Source of the DNA: Rhexocercosporidium sp. MPI-PUGE-AT-0058
Taxonomy: Eukaryota; Ascomycota; Leotiomycetes; Helotiales
Length of the DNA stretch: 64,000 bases
Assembly (NCBI GenBank): GCA_020746875.1
Contig: JAGTJL010000013.1
Coordinates: forward strand, 186,001-250,000
Direction: 5' to 3'
The translations under genes were made by a program, and so were the position numbers. The notes under the pieces are model-generated. The model was not told the origin of the DNA and did not search any database. It saw only the letters and a list, made by a program, of their open reading frames with translations. Each line of letters begins with the position of its first letter. Within the stretch, counting starts at the first letter, position 1. Below, in pieces: positions 48,381 through 60,153 of this stretch.

Positions 48381-48723
48381 GTTCAAGCCAAAATAATATG
48401 CACCACATGCTCCGCGGGTAGGCCCATCATATCGTCCGATGTCCTCTGACTGATCAACTGCCCCCAACCCCGACGTGGATCTCGACTACGACCCCGACCT
48501 CTAGCTGTCCTTCTACTGATCCTTCCCTTCCATACACTACACCACATCCGCATCAACTCCACACCAATCCGAACTCAGTTTCAACCTCACCTCGTCGATC
48601 CAAGCGTAACTACACGACACTTTTGACTACATCTCCTCTCTCCCTCCCTCTTCTCCTCTCCATCTACTCACCACCACGGCACAAACTCTCTGATATGGGA
48701 GTCGTGCCACAACAACAAATAAA

Positions 48724-50565
48724 ATGGCGTTGAGACATCCATATCCAAATGTGTATAAGTTCTACAACCAGTTCGCAGCTCCAGACCAGGCCTCGCCGGA
48801 ACAATCGTCCAGGAGTCAGGGACTGAGAAAGAGTGGGCCGAGGTCGAAAACTGGCTGCTCCACCTGCAAGTATGCTTTGCTCACTTTTCTTTTACTATCT
48901 GTGGGGAGATATAGATATATATATCTGCGTGTGTTGAATGCTGCTTGTTTCCGAGCTTTGAGGCAGACTGGACTTTTATTTTGGTTTATTTCTTATACAT
49001 AGGTCTCTTTTGACATTGTCTAACTGACTACCAGACAACGACGAGTAAAATGCGACGAAACAAAACCAGGATGCGTTCGATGTCAAAACCTCGGACGGGA
49101 ATGTGGAGGGTATGCTCCTGAAGCACTAGACGACTCATCCAAGTCCATCGCGCCAGTAGCCATCCACCCCCGACCTATGTCTGTAATGACGTACTCGCCT
49201 TCAATGGCCATCCCAGGCACGGCAGACGAACGACGGTATTTCCAACGCTTCTGTGACAAGACGGCGGCGGAGATATGTGGATCATTCGACCCTACCTTCT
49301 GGACTGAAAAGGTCCTCCAACTCTGCCACCAAGACGCACCCATACGACACGCCACCATAGCACTCGGAGCCCTGGCGAAGTCCCTCGAGGTGACATCCTT
49401 CCCTACGCGGCTCTCGCTCTCGGGATTCCCGCAAATCGATCTCCATCATCTAGACGAACACCACAAATACGCTCTCAGACAGTATAGTCGATCGATTGCA
49501 GCTCTACGCATCATCCTCTCAGACGGCCGTCGCCATCTCCGCACCTCTCTCACATCCTGCGTCCTCTTCATGACCTTCGAAGCTCTGCAGGGCTGCTACG
49601 AAGGCTCACTCACCCATCTCCGCGGCGGTTCTCGCCTGCTAGCAGACTGGCGCACCGCCCGCCGCGGCCAATCCTCACGGCTATCGCAAGACTCCCTCTC
49701 GGAAATCCAAGACGGATTAATTGACGACCTAGGCCGCATGTTCGCCCGGCTAGACGTACAAGGCCTCTTCGTACCCCCTCCCTTCCCCATGCCAGAATCA
49801 GACTGGGAGGACGTAGTCGTAGCAGACTCCTTCGACTCGGTGCAGGAATCGCGCGAGAGCTTCGACTTCCTCATGCAAGGCATCGGGCAATTCTACCGGA
49901 AATCGCTCGCGCACTCGCAGTCGCACCCGGAGAGACTGCTCACGCCGTTCTGGCTGCACCAGCATAACCACTACAGCACGCAGCTGGACCAGTGGCGGTC
50001 GAGCTTCCAGGTCGTGTTCGCGAAGGAGGTGCGAGCGGGGGATACCATGGCGGATAGTTCCGACATGCTGAGTATCTACTTTAACGTGGCGACGGTGCTG
50101 CTAGCGAGTAGTCTGGAGCATACCGAGCTGCTGTACGACGAGTATACGGAGCTGTTCCAGGAGATCGTGACGAAAGCGCATAAGCTGATCCAGTCCTCTG
50201 ACGACCCGTCGAATTCCTCGAGGTTTACCCTCGATATGGGCACGATTCTGCCGTTGATGGTCACAGCGACGAAGTGTCGCGACAGGAGGATTAGGAGGCA
50301 GGCTATTGCGTTGCTGTGGAGCAAGGCGCGGAGGGAGGGGTTGTGCTATGATACTATCACCGTGGCGAGGCTGTGTGCGTGGTTGAGTAGTATTGAGGGG
50401 GATGGCGTGCAGGAGGATAGCGAGCCGATCCCGGAGAATAAGAGGTATATGGTCAGTTATATGCATTTGAGCAGCGAGGAGAGGTGGCTGGCGGTGCAGT
50501 TGACGAGTGCGGTTACGAACGGGCAGGGGAATCACACGTATAGGGAGACGACTTTTAGTTGGTAG
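48724..50565 (+). CDS. Zn2Cys6 fungal transcription factor
   Basis: Two exons, 48724-48869 and 49035-50565, give exactly 558 residues. The binuclear zinc cluster is complete only after splicing: Cys45, 48, 55, 62, 65 and 72 in the canonical C-x2-C-x6-C-x6-C-x2-C-x6-C spacing (GCSTCKQRRVKCDETKPGC, then VRCQNLGREC). It binds DNA in the nucleus. The remaining part is helical and matches the general layout of the fungal_trans_2 (DUF3468) class: RRYFQRFCDKTAAEICGSFD, HATIALGALAKS, RSIAALRIILSDGRRHLRTS, LMTFEALQGCYEGSLTHLRG and GSRLLADW. No further domain follows. The 165-nt intron is long for this window. The gene stands alone, with no biosynthetic neighbours, so its target pathway is unknown. Codon use is GC-rich compared with the tandem zinc-module genes. 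Confidence 0.93.
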
Positions 50566-51664
50566 TCGGGGGGAGGTGATTGGGCTTCGTTGCATGTGGC
50601 ATCATTGATGATGCTGGTGGTGTGGATTCGAGTGTGGAGTTCTGGCTGGAAGGAAAGGCATGGTGAGCATGTCCGGACTGTGTTCTGGCTTCAAGGAGAG
50701 GCTTCTCATCAAATGGAATGAGATTGGCCGAATGGAATGGAGCGGGTCGCAAGACACGGATCGAAAAGCATCAAGATGAGCAGTCTTCCTCAAGAGGTGG
50801 CATAGGTCACGTTGCAGTACAGTACAGCGCGGTGCGGTGTGGATAATGTAATGAAAATGTGGCAACGACGAAGCATGATCGATTGATTATCTCTGCTGGC
50901 TCCTTTCATATTTTCTTGCATTTGTTCACATTGCACCATATTGTATCTGTTACTTTCCTCGTCCTTCACACACCCATTTGTCGCCCATTCAGTTATCAAC
51001 ATCCGCTCATATCGGACACACATCCAACATCCATCAGTCTGGCAGCCGCCTGCTATACGGCACCAACAGATGGCATCGACAGACGACTCGAAATTCCAGA
51101 TTCCTTATGCTCATACTCACCCGAGTACTGAAACTAGCACCAAGGCCGGAACCAGACCCAGAACCAGATTCAAACTCCACTCCCATCATCGAAGAGCGGT
51201 AAATCGGAGTGGAAAGATAAAAAAAAAAACAGCCAGCCAGCTCAAGAGAGGAACAAACACTAAACCATACCACCAACAGTAGCAGCACTAGCACCAGCAA
51301 GCAGAAAGCCTCTCAATTCACCCGACAAACGATGTGCAGCAGCAATACCTTTGTAAAGCGAAGGAAAGTCTCGGACGCAACTTCGAGGGAAGGAAGGAAA
51401 TACAGATCCTCAGGCTTCGAACTCGAGCGAGAAGGGACAAGGAAGAAAGAGGGAGGAAGCCTCGAATGACCATCTTCCGGGCGAGCGAACGAACGAACCA
51501 ACGAATGGGCGTGAGATATCTCGAGAATATGAAGGTGCAGAAAGGGAGGAGGAGGAGGAGCGTCGTCATTGTATGACTAGGGAGGAGTACACTCCACTTT
51601 TACTTGAACATTTTCCTTTCGACCTTGTGCGTTTTGGATGGCGAATCTTGGTTGCACAGCACAG

Positions 51665-51684
51665 CACGGCACGGCACGGCACGG
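51665..51684 (+). repeat. Pentanucleotide tract (CACGG)4
   Basis: Four perfect units. A (GATCG)3 run with one GATCA variant lies close by at 51741-51760. Confidence 0.95.
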
Positions 51685-51845
51685 CAGAGGACAATAGTTT
51701 GGATTTTGGACGGGATCTGGATTTGATTTTTGTGAAATTGGATCAGATCGGATCGGATCGGGTCATTTGGAAGCCCATATAGAGGCAGCGAGCGATACGG
51801 CGTCTGGGGGAGCGGGAGCGGGAGTAGGGATGTTGTAAAAAAAAA

Positions 51846-51864
51846 ATGAAATGAAATGAAATGA
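51846..51864 (+). repeat. Pentanucleotide tract (ATGAA)3.8
   Basis: Three perfect units plus ATGA, directly after a poly-A run. Confidence 0.95.
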
Positions 51865-52192
51865 CGGTGGAAATCAAAAAGACATATCTATCTCTCGAGG
51901 ATATTCATTCTCGCTTTCTTACTTTCTTGCTAGGGTTACCTGGGTGAGGAAAATGACTTTCTATCTGTGGTGCTCTCTCTCTCCTTGGAGATTACCCCTA
52001 TGTGACTTTCCTCTCTCTCGTCTCCTCTCCCCCCCCACCACAACGGATCCCCAAGAGCGAAGGAATGATTGGGTAGTATCGAGGATCTTGGAAATGCGGC
52101 ACAGTACAGTAACAGTCACAGTACGGTCCAGCACAGTACAGCACTGGGGAAAATCTTACCTGGTGTGAGCGAGGAGGTGCGCGTACCAAGCC

Positions 52193-52274
52193 AGGTAGGT
52201 AGGTAGGTAGGTGTGAAGAGTTGTCTCGTCTTGTCTTGTCTTGTCTTGTCGTCGTCGTCGTCGTCGTCGTCGTC
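52193..52274 (+). repeat. Compound microsatellite (AGGT)n, (TTGTC)4, (GTC)9
   Basis: AGGT units at 52193-52212, four TTGTC units at 52231-52250, and nine GTC units at 52248-52274. Confidence 0.95.
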
Positions 52275-52440
52275 GGCCCATTCGTTCCGGACGAGGGAAG
52301 AATGTCAAGACTGGGTTGGGGTTAGCGAGTGGTTTTTCGGGAGGGGAAGCCGAAGGGGAGAGGCGGGGAGGCAGTTTCACTGGGCTGGGGGAGGGCGGAT
52401 GAACGATCGTTTTTTGGCTGGAGAGGGAGGAGGGGAGAGG

Positions 52441-52475
52441 GGATGGGATGGGATGGGATAGGATAGGATGGGATG
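52441..52475 (+). repeat. Pentanucleotide tract (GGATG/GGATA)7
   Basis: Seven units: three GGATG, two GGATA, two GGATG. Confidence 0.95.
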
Positions 52476-53870
52476 GAGGGAAGAGGGGAAAGGGGAAAGG
52501 GGAGTGAGTGATGACGGAATGTGCATGAATTTCTAGAATACTTTGTACGTATGAGGATATGGGAGATCGGGAGGGAGAGGGAAGTTAATCTGGGGGTGAG
52601 GGGGTGATTAATCTGCTACGGGTACCTTAGGTAGGGTAGGGCAGGTACCTGGTGCGAAAGTACTTCAGTCCAGGTACAAGTACCACCTACGTACTTAATG
52701 GAATCTTATTATCATCGAGCATGGACTTGGATGGCATGTTTCGGGTTGGGATGCATGATCATGACCACCCCTCATTATCCCATTCTACTTCTCAGTTTGG
52801 TACCACATATATTAGTGACTAGGTGTCCTCTCAGATTCCACGCTGGGCTGGGCGAGTTATCCGCTCCGCCCACAGTCCAGTCCTGTACAGTAACATGCAG
52901 ATAAGGTTTTACAACCGAGCTCGAGATCCCTAGCTCATTATACACATACAAACATACCTAGGTAGTTTCGAGCTTTACGAAACTTCAAACCTCTAGAGAG
53001 GTCATTTGATGAGGAGATTCCTCTCTCTCTGTGTGAATGAGGATAGCTGTCTTAGGTTCTAAAGGTGGCTTTTGAGGCTTGATTGTTGAAGGGGAGAGAT
53101 ATTCCACGTATCAGGATGCTGGATGGATTGGGTGACATTTTCTTGGTCGCGGAGTGGAGAAAGAAGGGCGTGTCTGTCTGTTTGTTTGTCTGGTTGTCTA
53201 GCGTGCATGTATGCATGAATAGATGGGGTGGATTTCATTTTTTCCCTTTTCTAATTTTTGTTGAATTGTTTCTTTTTGCGGATTTAGGGTTATTTGTAGA
53301 GAGTGTTTACAGACTTGACAGAATAGATTAGAGGAAATAGTGTTTGATAATTTCTCGGGGGGTAGGATAAGAGGGACATCGAATTGAATGAAATACTGGT
53401 GAAATTTACCGCCCTTGAATTACCCACGGGTTAAGGGAACTTCTAGTTTGAACCGTATCTCGATTGATAGGACGCTGGACCAGAAAGGTGAGAAATGAGG
53501 GAAATGAGGGAAACTTGTAGTGTAGATAAATTGGACTGGTATATTGATCCCACATTTAAGCAAAATCTTAGATTCAAAATTCTTAGAAACAAGTCCATCG
53601 CAAATACTCTCTCTCATTTTGAAGCTTCCTTGACCTGAAGTACAGGCAGGTGATGAAGATCTTCAACATCGATGGTGGGGAAAATGCCCCTCATTGGTGC
53701 CTCAGGCTGCAGTTCGATTTTCAGGCCGCCACGACTAGATCTCGCTAAACTTTCTCCCATCACACACAAAACTTTTTGATCGCGAATCCCCTTCAGAACG
53801 GAACGACAACGCCAACTTCGCCCACCGAATTGCCCATCCCCCCAATTCACACGAAAACACAAACATAATC

Positions 53871-54939
53871 ATGGCGGACGCACCCAGAGGCGGAGCAGCA
53901 GCCCGCGGCGGAGCTGCCGGCGCAGGAGGATTTGGTTCGCGCGGCGGCGCAGGTGGTGACCGTGGAGATCGCGGCCGTGGACGTGGACGTCGTGGACCTC
54001 GTCGGGGTGCCAACAAGAACGAGGAGAAGGAGTGGCAGCCAGTCACTAAGCTTGGTCGTCTTGTTAAGGATGGTAAGATCAAGAGCATGGAGGAGATCTA
54101 CTTGCACTCTTTGCCCATCAAGGAGTACCAGATTGTGGATTTCTTCTTGCCAAAGTTGAAGGATGAGGTTATGAAGGTGAGCGCTTTTTCTTCTGGGTGG
54201 CTATACTGGTGTTTGGGGATCTGCGGAGGAGAAAGGGAGAGGGGGGGATGAATCTGGAGAGTTGGTGGGGATTGGCAGTTAGAATTGGATTTCGAGGCAT
54301 ATTCGAAGAGGTTACTGACAATTCTGCGACAATAGATCAAGCCCGTCCAGAAGCAAACTCGTGCCGGTCAACGTACCCGATTCAAGGCTATCGTTGTCAT
54401 TGGTGACTCTGAGGGACACGTTGGTCTCGGTATCAAGACCTCCAAGGAAGTTGCTACTGCTATCCGTGCTGCCATCATCATCGCCAAGTTGAGTGTTCTG
54501 CCAATTCGTCGTGGATACTGGGGTACCAACCTTGGTCTTCCTCACTCTCTTCCTACCAAGGAGAGTGGAAAGTGTGGTTCCGTTTCCGTCAGAGTAAGTT
54601 CAATCAGCCCTGTCTTGTTCCAACTCAGTTCTTGCGCCTCTTGCGCTTTCATACTGTGCGAGGTCAAACTAACAATCCCAGCTTATCCCAGCTCCCCGTG
54701 GTACCGGTCTCGTCGCCTCCCCAGCCGTCAAGCGTCTTCTCCAACTCGCCGGTGTCGACGACATCTACACATCCTCCTCCGGATCGACCAAGACCCTCGA
54801 GAACACCCTCAAGGCCACCTTCGTCGCAGTCGGAAACACATACGGATACCTCACACCCAACCTGTGGAAGGAGACGAAGCTCATTCGAAGTCCTTTGGAG
54901 GAGTTTGGTGATGTTCTGCGTGCTGGGAAGCGATACTAG
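53871..54939 (+). CDS. RPS2: 40S ribosomal protein S2 (uS5)
   Basis: Three exons (53871-54176, 54336-54593, 54682-54939) give exactly 273 residues. uS5 sits at the mRNA entry region of the small subunit and contributes to decoding accuracy. Seen: an RGG-type N-terminal extension rich in Gly and Arg, a known methylation target in eukaryotic uS5; then [17 protein letters not shown]; the S5 double-stranded RNA-binding part with [18 protein letters not shown] and [33 protein letters not shown]; and the C-terminal domain [20 protein letters not shown] ending VLRAGKRY. Introns are 159 and 88 nt, both with good ends. The length is normal. The ATG is in an ideal context (AATCATGGC). Confidence 0.97.
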
Positions 54940-55367
54940 ATGGATGCTCTCTTCTTTCTTCTGCTCTTTTGCGGTGGGGAGTAGGCTATTCGTTTAGGGG
55001 TTCTTTTGATTCGTTAGGCAGGAATGGTATGGTGTTGAGGATATGGCAAAATAGCTGTGTCGCTGAATGAACAATCTTCCACCTTGATTTCGACTTGATA
55101 GTGATGCCGAGCAGATGTGGGAGGAGCGATCACATTCCACAAAGTTGGCAAGTGGACAGGCGTGTTGAAGGAGCAAGTGCGTTTTAGAACATAGGAGAGT
55201 ATGTTACTTTCCTCAAGTCTTGATTTTCAACTCTCCTCAATTCTGAGTCATTTTGGACCGCAACACTCGCTCTTCTGCTACACATTCGCTTTTGCAAACC
55301 GAATTTCATCTTGTTTGGTACATTTCTTTCCTCGCCCTGTCTCTCGTTTTGGTGAACACCATCTACA
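54940..55367. other. Intergenic region after RPS2
   Basis: 428 bases containing the RPS2 3' UTR and the promoter of the next plus-strand gene. The stretch just before the ATG is pyrimidine-rich. No other gene is seen. Confidence 0.5.
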
Positions 55368-57807
55368 ATGCCGTCTTCACGGCGCATCGTCAGACCTTTC
55401 GCTGCAATCACTATCCTGATACTCCTCTCCGTCTTCACAGTCATTTTGCTTGGAGAAGGTTTCAAGAAGTTTGGTGTGGGTACGAGGGATGGCGTGAAGT
55501 TCAAGAGGAGAGATACGATTACGTTTAGCATGCCGTGGAAGTAAGTCTCTCTATCGCAGTTCATTGTCTTGTTACGGAGAATTGGGAAGCTGACGATGCT
55601 TCAGTCCGCCTCTTGCAAACCCTAAGCCGGAAGCCAAAGCCATCTCCCCGGCCTCTGGATCTATCCTAGACGCAGTAGAGAAAGTAGCTGCTGCGCTTCT
55701 AGGCGGCGGAACGGACATTGCGAATTTCGCTCAAGGCGCAGAAAACAGTCTAGCATCAACAGTCCTCGCTGGAGCACCGAGTCAAGTCCCTGGCAAAGTA
55801 CAGGATGTCAACAGTCAGGTAGATCAAGCAACGGGTGTTGTGGGTGGGATTGTGAGTGCAGCGACAAGCATCGTGGGGAGCTTGATGGCGGGAACTGGAG
55901 CTGCTGGTTCAACTTCTGCTGTAGGGGAAAGGAGGAATGCGTCTGCTGGGGGTAATTCGACAGCAGGTATCACTAGATCGCCCTCGGGATTGAATTCTTC
56001 GTCTTCGACTTCCAGTATGGCTTTCAACATCACCTCTGCTCCTGTGTTGACAGACCCTCCATCGACGTCTGGTACAACGGCTTGTGCGTCAATCCCTACT
56101 TGCACGGCTTGTCCAGCGCCTAGCACAGAGACTTGCACTGTCACAGAGACATGGCATAGCACACATTACGAGTCAACAGCAACATTTTTCAGCTTCGTCG
56201 CGGCTTTCACTTATACATGTACCGAAACTGTCAGGTATGGTCTTCAATGGCGGATTAAGGACTTGCTAACTCTTGCAGTGTTTGTCCGAAGCCTAGTCTT
56301 TACCCTCCTGCACCGCCCAATACTACTTCTCCTTCTGCAATACATCCACCTCTCATAGCTTGCGCCAATGGAGCTTTAGCTAAACGAGAAGAAGATTGTC
56401 CTCCGAGATCAAGTATAACGAATTCATCGACACATAGCACCGCGAATGCTTCAACACCAACTCTTTACCCCGACAACACATCAGCACATCCTTGTCCAAA
56501 TGCGGGATACTCCTGCTCGGAATGTCCAGGTGGTGTGTTCTGTCCTCCTACGCAAACTTCGGCACTGGATTGCGTTTGTGGGTATGGTTGGGCATGTGGG
56601 CATTGTTCTCAAGGATGGTTTTGCATGTCCAGCCCTACTTCTTCTGCGAATGCATTCATCAGTTCTGCTGCTGCCGTTTTGGGAAATACTTCTGGGTGAG
56701 TTAACAGATCTTTTTAATAGGCTTTGCTGATCTTTTAGATCTCAACTTGCCTTTTCATCCGTCCCTTCGACTATGGCAAGCTTCACACCAAATCTTCTAA
56801 GTCTACCATCAGCTGCATTCGCTATAATGAACACGGGAGCAGAATCCATGTCAGCATTCCCAACCTCAAGCAGACCATTAAACCAAGCCACAACCACGAC
56901 TCGAGATCTTGCAGGTAACATTATCAATAGTGTCAACTCTGCCCTTGGAAATGTCGATGGTCTATCAGGAACAATATTGAGTTCAGTCATGGGGCAGCTT
57001 TCTTCGGTTCTTGGTGCGAACTTCCCCCTAGGAAACGCAAACCCTACAAGTCTCGGGGACCCTGGAGGTAATTTGATCACTTCAGCTACGGGTGCGGCTG
57101 GGAATGTTCTTTCGAATGGTGCCGCAGCTGTCAGTAATCCCGCAGGCTGTCTTATTCCTACAACTATTGGAATTGGAGGAAATCCCAACGCTGGACTCGT
57201 ACCTACCGCGACAGCTCTCATTAGTAGTGTTGCGAGTCAGTTGGTGGCTGCTGGAGTACCTGGAGCAAACAACCCAGCCGGTGGATTCGATTCAACTGCT
57301 GCAGGAATCATTGCAGCTGTCAATAGCGACTTACTTGCTGCTGATGTCCCTAATGCTACTTCAGCTCCGCTTTTCCAGCCAAGTGCCACGAGATCAGCCA
57401 CGATACCAGTGATCAACAATATGTTCCCTGTTTTGGGGAAAGCGGTACAGCAGCAGGCCACTAAAACCGTCATACCGCAGCCGCTTCCAACTTCAAGTGT
57501 TCCAATAAACCCATCCACGCCAGCATCCACCGCCGCAAAGGACGAACCCAATGTTATCAGCCATCTTACAACAACCATTCAAAGTACACCCACCGTCCTA
57601 CCAGTTGTCATCACAATCCTAAATGGCAAGCCGACTGTTGTGCCACTTTTGAAGATCGTGATTGATGGGAGAGAGAAAGACTTACCTGTTGTTGGTGTTG
57701 ATCTTGGTGCTGGTATTGGGAGAGTTGAGGCTGTTAAAGGCGTACTTGATGGAAAAGGTGCAGCGGATAGTGATGATGGGAAAAGGAGCCGAGGTCGGGG
57801 AAGGTGA
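55368..57807 (+). CDS. Signal-anchored Ser/Thr/Ala-rich protein with Cys-rich module
   Basis: Four exons (55368-55540, 55605-56234, 56279-56695, 56739-57807) give exactly 762 residues. A basic N-terminus is followed by one hydrophobic segment (about 11-30, FAAITILILLSVFTVILLGE), which looks like a signal anchor or an uncleaved signal. The rest is extracytosolic-looking: Ser/Thr/Ala/Pro-rich stretches, many Asn-x-Ser/Thr sites, and two Cys-rich segments. These are TTACASIPTCTACPAP with TETCTVTETW near 240, and a later one with CPNAGYSCSECPGGVFC through DCVCGYGWACGHCSQGWFC near 365-410. A long low-complexity Ala/Gly/Asn/Pro region follows, then a beta-rich block near the end (PTVLPVVITILNGKPTVVPL) and a short basic tail. 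No GPI signal is seen at the C-terminus. A cell-wall or surface role is inference. The family is not recognised. Confidence 0.75.
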
Positions 57808-60153
57808 GGGGATTTTTGAGGGGAATCAAAGGGCCAGGATGATCGTGAGACATCAGAAGTGGAGAAGGATAGAACTGGTATGAGACTCGACAGGTCGACA
57901 ATTTGGTAGCAAGTCGTTATGCAAACATACAACTTTAAAGTATACGGTATAAGAAGACATTGGGGATTTGGAAGTGGTGTAGTTTTGGTAGATTAAAATG
58001 TATTGATTTATTCCCTTGTCGAATTATAGGGAAGTTTGGATCAAGATGACTTCTTTGATCTTGCAAGTGCTTCGAACAATGATGTGGAAGAGGTAAATAG
58101 TGTCGAGGCGATTTGCAGTCAGAGCGGCATCGAGCCAACGGCAATTGGAGAAGAGGCGCTTGTGGGACACGTATCAATTTGGGATATTCCCTTTGTCACA
58201 AACAATCTTGGCTACCTTATGAATTGCGATGAAGTGTTTGGGTACCCCATGGCTGCTGCAATTTGGTTTGACCAGGCCCCTCTTGCAGTGCCAGGAATGG
58301 AATTCAACCTCAGCCTTACACCCTGACCAAACATCTGTCTTCAACCACGACGCTCAGAGCAACTTACTGTTACCTCCTGCTCCGTTTCAACCATCGTTCA
58401 GTACACGTTGATTATTGAGACAAGACGAAGATGGCCCAATAATATTTACACAAACATTCTGCAATGCATCTTCACAGAACCAAATTGGGATGTCTGAACA
58501 TTCGTCCATGACTGGAATTCCCTGGAACTGCATCTTCCTAACACTCGATGGTAGCGAAAATCATTGGGCTACTCTACGACAGCCAGTTTATCATAACCAA
58601 ATATATATATATTTGGCAACTGTAGCAACTGCTTGAGGCGACTCGACATTTTCAAATGGTTTGATGCAGAATATGGCACTTGTACCAGTTCCCGACGGAT
58701 ACGGATCCCAACCACCACCGCTAGTAGATCTAATGACTGCTTTCGAAAGCATAAAGCTAAAGAAGAGCGCAAGGAGGTGTAAGAAGGCATACAAGGTCGA
58801 GCAAAGGAAGAAGGTCGGTCAAGTGCGGACTAAGGAGCCTGCTGGCAGTGTCGGATACGAAAACTCGCTGTACTATTCCGTGCCCAAGCATTCGAGAGCT
58901 TCATTAAGAATACACGCAATGCTCAACAGATGAAACATGTAGCTGGTGTCAAATAATGACCAAAATCCCAGACTTGCTGTACATCTCTGTTTGAGACAAA
59001 AATTGCTAGATGTTTACGTCTCCCACTCAAGTAGGTCACCTAACCCGCCAATTCAAGCTTCCATGGAGAATAACTCACTCTGCCAGGCATTTACGAGATG
59101 GTCGTCAAGTAGCAGGAGCGGAACCGTGGCGCAATCAGATTTCTTCCAGATTCCACCAAACAGATTTCTTTCAAAATGGAAGACGTGATCGAAGAATGCC
59201 CAGCAGCCTCACAGTCTGAAATACGAATGGACATAGCTTTGTTCTGAGCTTTTAGGCTGTTACATGAGACCAGTCTCATGGTATCCACTCGCAACGGACC
59301 GCAGAGCCCTCTGCCAGTTTCTGCTCTAAATATCGAGTAATTGGAAAATATGGCTCGAGCAGGTACAGTACTTGCAGAGTACACGACCCATTCCTAAACC
59401 ACGAACTGCATGACAAGATCGATCATGTGCTGCTACAGTGGATACTTGTCTATCGTAATGATGTCTTGTGATGTGAGAGGAGTGTGGAAATTCCTTTGAA
59501 GTCCCGAGATTAGTTACACGGACGGTTCTCCATGTGCGAAATTCCCTTAGCTGATGATATCTCCAGTGATCTCTACAGCAAGACTTTAGAAAGTCGGGTT
59601 CATGTATCGAGTAGTTGCTACGACATATGCTACTCTTTGCGAGAAGACTTCCTCATTCAAACTATATGATTGGGCCACAGATGCAAGAGGCACTGATGAT
59701 GCGTTGGCAAATGCGATTAGTGAGATGGTAATTGCATCACTTCTTGCGATAAATCATTGATGAGTATTGATGAGCGAAAATGATTCCGTGCCAAGAAGGT
59801 ACCTAAAGTTGAATCATGCTAGCTCTATAAGTAATTCTAATAGTCCCTAGAGACCTTGATGAAGGGCAACAATCGGTAGCTAAAAGAGCGCCATTGTGTT
59901 TTGTTGACAGTCAGGAGATTTAGCGACCGAGCCCCTTGTATTTCTCGCTTAAGGAAGCTTGCCCTAACGCAACGCCTGGTGGACCCGACACGATGAAAAT
60001 TGCTTGCCTTTCGAGACCCACAAGTCTTCTAAGCATGGAGCTTTAGAAAAAGAAGAAGGTGTTTAGATTGAACACTGAGCAAAGCCTCCATGCATGTAAC
60101 GCTTGTAGAGAATGTGAAAATTCAAAAGAAATGAAAAGTGAAATAAGAATTTC
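57808..60153. other. Gene-poor region with patchwork coding-like frames
   Basis: 2.3 kb without a closed model. Between about 58039 and 58933 the plus strand has several coding-like pieces in different frames. They are DDFFDLASASNNDVEEVNSV with VFGYPMAAAIWFDQAPLA, then PDQTSVFNHDAQSNLLLPPA, then ALVPVPDGYGSQPPPLVDLM followed by a Lys-rich segment ending at 58933. They could be exons of an unrecognised gene or a decayed one. From 58.95 kb to the tRNA nothing is supported. Confidence 0.4.

Larger units (their letters stand above)
45071..48723. other. Low-complexity leader/promoter region of the Zn2Cys6 gene
   Basis: 3.7 kb without a supported gene. The plus strand is purine-rich up to about 45.95 kb and pyrimidine-rich from about 46.1 to 48.7 kb. 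It carries several pentanucleotide tracts. Many short ATG frames in the pyrimidine-rich part (for example 48186-48449) could act as upstream ORFs if a long leader is transcribed, but none looks like a protein gene. Confidence 0.5.
50566..53870. other. Low-complexity region downstream of the Zn2Cys6 gene
   Basis: 3.3 kb with no supported gene. Purine-rich on the plus strand in parts (51.3-51.6 and 52.3-52.6 kb), full of short tandem repeats and CAGTAC/GGTACCT words. The last 400 bases contain the RPS2 promoter; the TTTTGATCG...CACACGAAAACACAAACATA stretch before its ATG is a typical 5' UTR. Confidence 0.5.

Noticed and set aside
46114..48449. Numerous Pro/Ser/His/Leu-rich frames on the plus strand in the CT-rich leader
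   Set aside because: Their composition follows directly from CT-rich low-complexity DNA and pentanucleotide repeats. They are better regarded as possible upstream ORFs than as genes.
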